A stretch of 64,000 nucleotides of DNA from Anopheles merus. Lineage: Eukaryota; Arthropoda; Insecta; Diptera; Culicidae. The DNA lies in the NCBI RefSeq assembly GCF_017562075.2, contig NC_054084.1, positions 48,258,697 to 48,322,696 on the forward strand, read 5' to 3'. Positions 59,901-64,000 of the stretch are shown in pieces; the first letter of the stretch is position 1, and each line of letters starts with the position of its first letter. The notes beneath the pieces were generated by a model. The model did no database searches. It saw nothing but the letters and a program-made list of their open reading frames with translations, and was not told the origin of the DNA. Made by a program: the position numbers and the translations under genes.

Positions 59901-61535
59901 CGGGAGGGAAATAAATATGTGCATTTCCGATGCGAAACCGCTTCCGGAATATTAAACCCGAAGCTGAACGATGGGCACTGTTGATTGGCAGTAAATATGC
60001 TGTTGCCACCTACCTGTAGTTTGTGTTAAGCTGGACACCCTTGATAGCAACATTGTCGAATTTGTTGCCGGTGGAGCGTGCCCAGTAGTAGGAGAAATCG
60101 CTCGCCGCCGACTGCTCGCTGAAGCGACATTTTAACGTGACCGTTTCGCCTTCGCGTGTGTCCCGGATTTCGTCCGCGGCCACGACGGTGACGAGCGTGA
60201 GCAGCGCTGACAGCGTCACCGAAAATGCCACCGCTAGAATGGGAAGAGAAAGAAAGGAGAAAAGAAAGGGAGTTATTAAGATGATACGGCCGATGTAATG
60301 GGACGCAATGAGGGATGGGAAAAGGGAAATATAAAATTTGTTCTAATGGGTTGTGGTTCTTGGTTTGCAGGAATGGAATTGAGTTTTATTGCACGCTATG
60401 ATGGACAAACACAATTAACATCGAAATATCGTTGGTTCGCCTGACAAAGGAATGGAAAACAAGCTAAAAGCAGCATTAAGAAATCCTTTCTAGTTTATTG
60501 GTTTATTGATACATCTTGCCTTATGATGGCCGAACCTTTTAGAGTGCTACCGGCGTTGGTTTTCAATGTACAAGATCATATTCTTTTCTCCGCTGTTTGT
60601 GTGTGAGTGAGCTGTAATAAATATAATTACCGTAGCCGTTAACGCGTCACAATATTGTGTAAATGAAGGGCAAAACCAACAGGCTACAACAACTTATTTT
60701 AACGAATGACTTGTGAAAGTATATCAGCGCTGTTTATCGCATCGTTGCATCAGATGTGCAATGAGTGTATGTTTGCGCGGGGTGATGGCTTGGAAAATGG
60801 TTCAAAATTTAGCACAAGCCTCAAGTCCATTTGCTTGAAATTGCTGTTAGAATGTACTTTTTGTTAGCGAGCCGGGGGGAAGCAGTTTTTTATGGGTTGT
60901 ACATTAAAAATAAAAACACCGGTAAACAGGATAACCGGATTGCATATTTTTGAAGCCTCCAGTGTGCACCCTTAGTCCTAGCTACCAAGAACGTCAGCAC
61001 GTTGAAGCAAAAAGGCCGAAGCGCTGGACAATTAGAACACGCGGTGGGTCCGAAGTCGGCGCTAGGTGTGTAAAAAATGGCGTTCGCAGAAACGCTTTAC
61101 GCAAATTGTCCCAACTTTATCACCGGCTGTTTCTACAGCCTTTTTAACGAGCAGTGTTGGTTCCCTTTATGGCAGGGAGTTGGAACTGGGTGAGCGTGTA
61201 AAATGGATCATATAAATTGTAGTCCTGGTGTTGAAATGAGAGAATTGTAATAATATTATTTTAAGCTTTTCTTTGTCCTTAGATCAACGCAAAATTTTGG
61301 ATGAAATGGATGGCGTAGAAACTATGATAAACAATTTTTTCCAACATGTACTCGTATAAACGGCTATAATTAGCCGGCGCTTCTTTGCTTTTGAAACTGA
61401 TACCATCAAACAGCGGTTATAGAATGGTAAGTGGTTAAATTATCATCTAAAAATAACACATCTGAGGCAGTGCAGCTTACCGTGAGCTAACACAAACCGG
61501 AACAGGGTTGCGATTTTTCGAACCGCGAAATTCAT
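53786..61535 (-). CDS. ed: echinoid / friend-of-echinoid-like Ig-superfamily cell adhesion protein, 5' part (four exons, partial)
   Basis: Exons 61535-61481, 60233-60014, 54317-54060 and 53982-53786 join in frame on the minus strand through GT-AG introns of phase 1, 2 and 2, and the last visible donor is phase 1. They give 243 codons plus one base. Residues 1-38 are a signal peptide, about 40-141 are Ig domain 1 (Cys54, Trp69, Cys120) and about 143-243 are Ig domain 2 (Cys166, Trp179, Cys221). The stretches GTGADVHQEYYNLTVLT, CSSIGGSPDP and DDGAKFRCVVWNRA match what I know of Drosophila Echinoid and Fred, which are homophilic and heterophilic adhesion proteins of epithelial adherens junctions that also modulate EGFR and Notch signalling. 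NTS at 108 and NLT at 137 are possible N-glycosylation sites. Those proteins have further Ig domains, FnIII repeats, a membrane span and a cytoplasmic tail, and these must lie beyond the left edge. I cannot separate ed from fred with this fragment alone. Confidence 0.9.
53983..54059 (-). other. intron 3 of the ed-like gene (short, phase 2)
   Basis: This 77-bp intron has a consensus GTAAGT donor and a cccacag acceptor. It is the only short intron here, and its size is typical of compact dipteran introns. It lies one residue before the core tryptophan of Ig domain 2. Confidence 0.93.
54060..54317 (-). CDS. ed: ed-like coding exon 3: end of Ig domain 1 and start of Ig domain 2
   Basis: A strong polypyrimidine acceptor (tgccttttttcag, AG at 54319-54318) precedes 258 bp that open with G to complete Arg92. 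The exon encodes IDFRPEQGIYDLTI, the NTS glycosylation site at Asn108, the Ig1 F-strand motif DNGRFEC (Cys120), the family-typical linker GTGADVHQEYYNLTVLTPPQ, and the Ig2 B strand FDLTC (Cys166) with GGSPDPTIT. The donor is AC then GTAAGT at 54059, phase 2. This exon holds the most diagnostic Echinoid/Fred sequence in the window. An ATG further upstream in the same frame (about 54349) lies in the polypyrimidine tract of the intron and is not a start. Confidence 0.95.
54318..60013 (-). other. intron 2 of the ed-like gene (phase 2, splits Ig domain 1)
   Basis: About 5.7 kb runs from donor GTAGGT to acceptor ttttttcag. It contains the imperfect tandem duplication at 59058-59250, a short GGT run near 58826-58842 and AT-rich stretches around 56760-57100 and 57560-57900. 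Open frames at 56255-56629 and 57108-57533 have no recognisable domain and show no exon structure on the gene strand, so I treat them as chance. Confidence 0.85.
59058..59250. repeat. imperfect AT-rich tandem duplication, ~95-99-bp unit
   Basis: The same order of blocks occurs twice: a T run, AACAAACG (59068 and 59162), TAATGTTCAT, AATGCATCACCAA (59122 and 59221), and TAGTGTATAT. Substitutions and small indels separate the copies, so this duplication is older than the one at 22307. It lies in intron 2. Confidence 0.8.
60014..60233 (-). CDS. ed: ed-like coding exon 2: end of signal peptide and first half of Ig domain 1
   Basis: The acceptor ctag ends at 60234, and the exon (220 bp) starts with CG that completes the Ala19 codon. 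It encodes the rest of the hydrophobic signal core, then VVAA followed by DEIRDTREG, with a likely cleavage site after Ala38. Next comes the B strand of Ig1 (TVTLKC, Cys54), the YYW core Trp69 and the C' to D region up to LNTNYR. The donor is AG then GTAGGT at 60013, phase 2. The open frame itself begins with GTG at 60231 and has no ATG, so this exon cannot be the start of translation. That is what points to exon 1 at 61535. Confidence 0.9.
60234..61480 (-). other. intron 1 of the ed-like gene (phase 1, interrupts the signal peptide)
   Basis: About 1.25 kb runs from donor GTAAGC to acceptor attctag. It separates the two halves of the signal peptide. I see no coding sequence, RNA gene or recognisable transposon in it. 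Adjacent A/T-rich stretches and short TG-rich runs are the only visible texture. Confidence 0.8.
61481..61535 (-). CDS. ed: ed-like coding exon 1: start codon and N-terminal half of the signal peptide
   Basis: Read on the minus strand, ATG at 61535-61533 opens 18 codons plus one base (MNFAVRKIATLFRFVLAH) and ends at a consensus donor, GTAAGC, whose GT is at 61480-61479. The phase-1 end joins exon 2 to make an Ala codon and continues the hydrophobic core. An in-frame ATG lies 33 bases upstream at 61568-61566, and an in-frame TAG at 61574-61572 closes the frame above it. I prefer 61535 because it has A at -3 and gives a compact n-region with Arg6, Lys7 and Arg13. The upstream ATG has C at -3 and would add an acidic 11-residue leader, which is unusual before a signal peptide. 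This exon is too short for gene finders that rely on ORF length. It is supported by the exact phase match and the completed signal sequence. Confidence 0.8.
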
Positions 61536-64000
61536 TATCTCCCAATCCCGTTCATCCCGCGTATGCATTCGCTAGCTGCAGCTGTGGTGAGTAAGTTTTC
61601 GGGCGATTACAAGAGCTGTTTCATAAATAAAATCCAATCCGCAAAATCCCGTCGTCCATGCAGATGCACCTGATGTCGAACCGGATTCCAGGCAAACATA
61701 AGTCATCGTCATGATGATTTTTAACCGTTTCTCGACCTGACCGTGTCCATGGTATCGGTGCATCATACGCGGGTGCACTTGGTCGCGTCCTGTGTCCATC
61801 GTCGCCACTGGGCATGCACTTTCTGTGCAGGTTTGTTTTATTTTTGCGGCCACTAACAAGTCGTGTTGTTTTCGCTTTGATGGTCGCTGCATCGGGCTGA
61901 GTACATGCTCTGGAGTGTGGTGTGCTTAGTTTGGCTATGAAAGTGCTGTTCACCGATGGTAAGCTTTTTTGGCAGCAGTTGCGCGGATAACACAAAAAAA
62001 TTAATAAACGAGAGGATAGAACCGAATGTCGTGGTTTGCAGTGAATTCATTGCGAGCGTGAATGATGAGAGAGGCCGTGGCGGTGGCTGTTAGGTTGAGA
62101 GATTTTCAAGAGCAGGGAACGCTAAAACCACATACGGCGCCGGTGGAAAAGTGGAACCATCCAGCTGCACCATCCGGTTGTGTAGCCTGGCGATGGTGTT
62201 GGCGTCTGATGACGGTTTTGTGAACCTCTGGTGGGCAGTGATGAGATATTTACAGTGAAACCATTTGCGTGTAAATTTTGATACCGAAAAATGGCACTGA
62301 CCAGTGGGCATTAGCTGGATGGATGCGATGTTTTACCATCGTTGGCACCGGTGTTGATGCAACCCATCCTTCATACGAGTGTGCGAGAGTGCAATAATGG
62401 AGATGGGGTGCGTTTTTTTTGGGTACAGTTGTTTTTCTCTTCCGTTTTAAAGATTTGCGCTGTACAGTGTTGATGGTAGTAGGGATAGTCGAACAACCAT
62501 TAAACGATCAGCTCTAGGGGCTGAAGCAAAATCTGTGCTTCAATGACAGCATTTGTAATAGCAACAATTTCGATTGATTCTAAAAGTAAGTAGGTGTCAT
62601 ATGTGAATTTAGTGAATTTTATGCTTTAAATGAATGTATAAACAATTTTTAACGGTAAACAATATGTTAGCATCATGTTCGGTCGGTTTACATTCAAAAC
62701 AGGAAGCAGAAAGCAAGGAATTATAATAAATTTAGAGTTTGAAACGTAATTATATTCTGATAAAAAATTTCAACGAAAGTGTCGAAAAACACACACAGCT
62801 TTTCACTTTCAAATTTACTGCTGAGTACAACTTTGGTGCAATTGTTCTGCACTTGAAACAGTTAAAATGATAAGGAGCATAAGTTTAACGTGACCATTAC
62901 GCGTTAAATAAGTGTGAAAGATTGAATGTTTATTGAGAAGCAGCCCGACTCATTCGATATAAAATGAAACATTAATCCCGTGCACATTCGTCCTGATTGA
63001 ATCGAAATTAATAAGCGCAATCAAATAAAATCATTAAGAATGCAATGTACGAATGCAATGATGCTTGCAAACAGAGGCGGAAAATGCAACACAACAAAAA
63101 GAATACCAGCATGGAATGAAACGGAGTGTGTTGCCCCCGCTGGTGGGATAATATTTCACCAAACATACAAACTGGTGGTGAAAATAAAAAAAGAGGAAAC
63201 GGGATACAAAAAATAAATAAATCCAAAACCACAACCGTCCACGCGCTTAATGGGCGCTTTTGTGTGGCGCAACAAATTGTCTGAAGATAATAAATAAAAT
63301 AAATAGCAATAGTTTATCCGTTTCATCGTCCGCTCTTCGTCGTAGGTGGCAAAGCTCGGATCGCGCGGTAAAGCTGTGCAGTTATTAAAATTAAGCACAA
63401 ATCGTTAATCATGGTGAAGTTGCGCATCCATGTCGGTCGGTCCCGCGCAAAAGGGGTGTTTCTGGGTGCGCGAGGCAGTGAGGTAGTAAAACAGGAGCAA
63501 ACACGACCGTGGGAGACGGGGGTTTAGCGCCCGGAAAGGGAGAGGAGCCCCGGGGAGCAGATTAAAAAGTGGTTGTAGAGTAAAGTGAGGAGGAATTAAA
63601 AAAAGAAACTCACATCCAACAAACGGTTTAGCAACGGCACGAATCGGTGTGCGCGCCTGGGGAATCGTGACAACGCGCCGATGTGTCGCCAGGAAGCAGC
63701 ACAACGAAACACGTTGACGCAACAGGCGCTGATAAAGCCGGTGAAGGGTTAAAGGAATGCGCGGCTCGAGGGCTGCGGAGGGATGAAATAATAATTGAAA
63801 AACTGCGGACGAACACAACAGCAAGGGGGGAAAAAACGAGAGCAACACTAAAGAAAGTCCAGATGTCTCCGAGGTTATGGCCCCGGGGTGGTAAACTTTG
63901 CAGCTTTAATCCAGTTTCGTCGTCGTGGCCAAAGCATGAGACATTGTTTGAGCTTTTGAGCTCTCGGGCGGTTCACTTCCTTTGCCGTAGTGTGTCTCAG
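61536..64000 (-). promoter_or_regulatory. presumed 5' UTR and upstream region of the ed-like gene
   Basis: This is the region upstream of the start codon on the minus strand. Possible 5' UTR splice acceptors (cacag and tgcag) end at 61582 and 61576, so an additional non-coding first exon further right is plausible. I could not pick out a convincing TATA box, initiator or transcription start. The minus-strand open frames at 61572-61995 and 63405-63848 have no recognisable domain. Confidence 0.4.

Noticed and set aside
61572..61995. Minus-strand frames upstream of the start codon
   Set aside because: They have no domain and are separated from the ed-like start by an in-frame TAG at 61574-61572. 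They are treated as 5' UTR or upstream DNA.

Overview
The window is eukaryotic and most probably comes from an Anopheles mosquito. It is almost entirely non-coding, it is rich in dinucleotide microsatellites, and it carries a tRNA-derived SINE that I recognise as SINE200-like. The only firmly supported gene is spliced, with clean GT-AG introns. Its protein matches the N-terminus of the dipteran immunoglobulin-superfamily adhesion proteins Echinoid and Friend-of-echinoid.

Layout: the gene lies on the minus strand at the right-hand end. Exon 1 (61481-61535) holds the ATG and half of the signal peptide. Exon 2 (60014-60233) completes the signal peptide and begins Ig domain 1. Exon 3 (54060-54317) ends Ig1 and begins Ig2. 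Exon 4 (53786-53982) ends Ig2 at a phase-1 boundary. The four exons join in one open frame of 243 codons plus one base. They cover the signal peptide and the first two Ig domains only. The remaining Ig domains, fibronectin type III region, membrane span and cytoplasmic tail expected of this family are not in the window, so intron 4 must run at least 53.8 kb, from 53785 to beyond base 1.

That intron contains a SINE with intact A and B boxes and a visible target-site duplication (44717-44930), a MITE-like inverted-repeat element with TA ends (48543-49084), a hAT-like terminal fragment (33586 onward), a perfect 155-bp tandem duplication (22307-22617), very long CA repeats, and two long GA repeats. 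Intron 2 holds an imperfect ~95-bp tandem duplication. To the right of exon 1 lies about 2.5 kb of presumed 5' UTR or promoter DNA.

I found no convincing second protein gene, tRNA, known microRNA or CRISPR array. Several long open frames exist, but low-complexity repeats or pyrimidine-rich strand composition explain most of them. A few small exon-like signals on the plus strand and one decayed coding-like fragment are listed as low-confidence leads. I did not find a clear new biological system.
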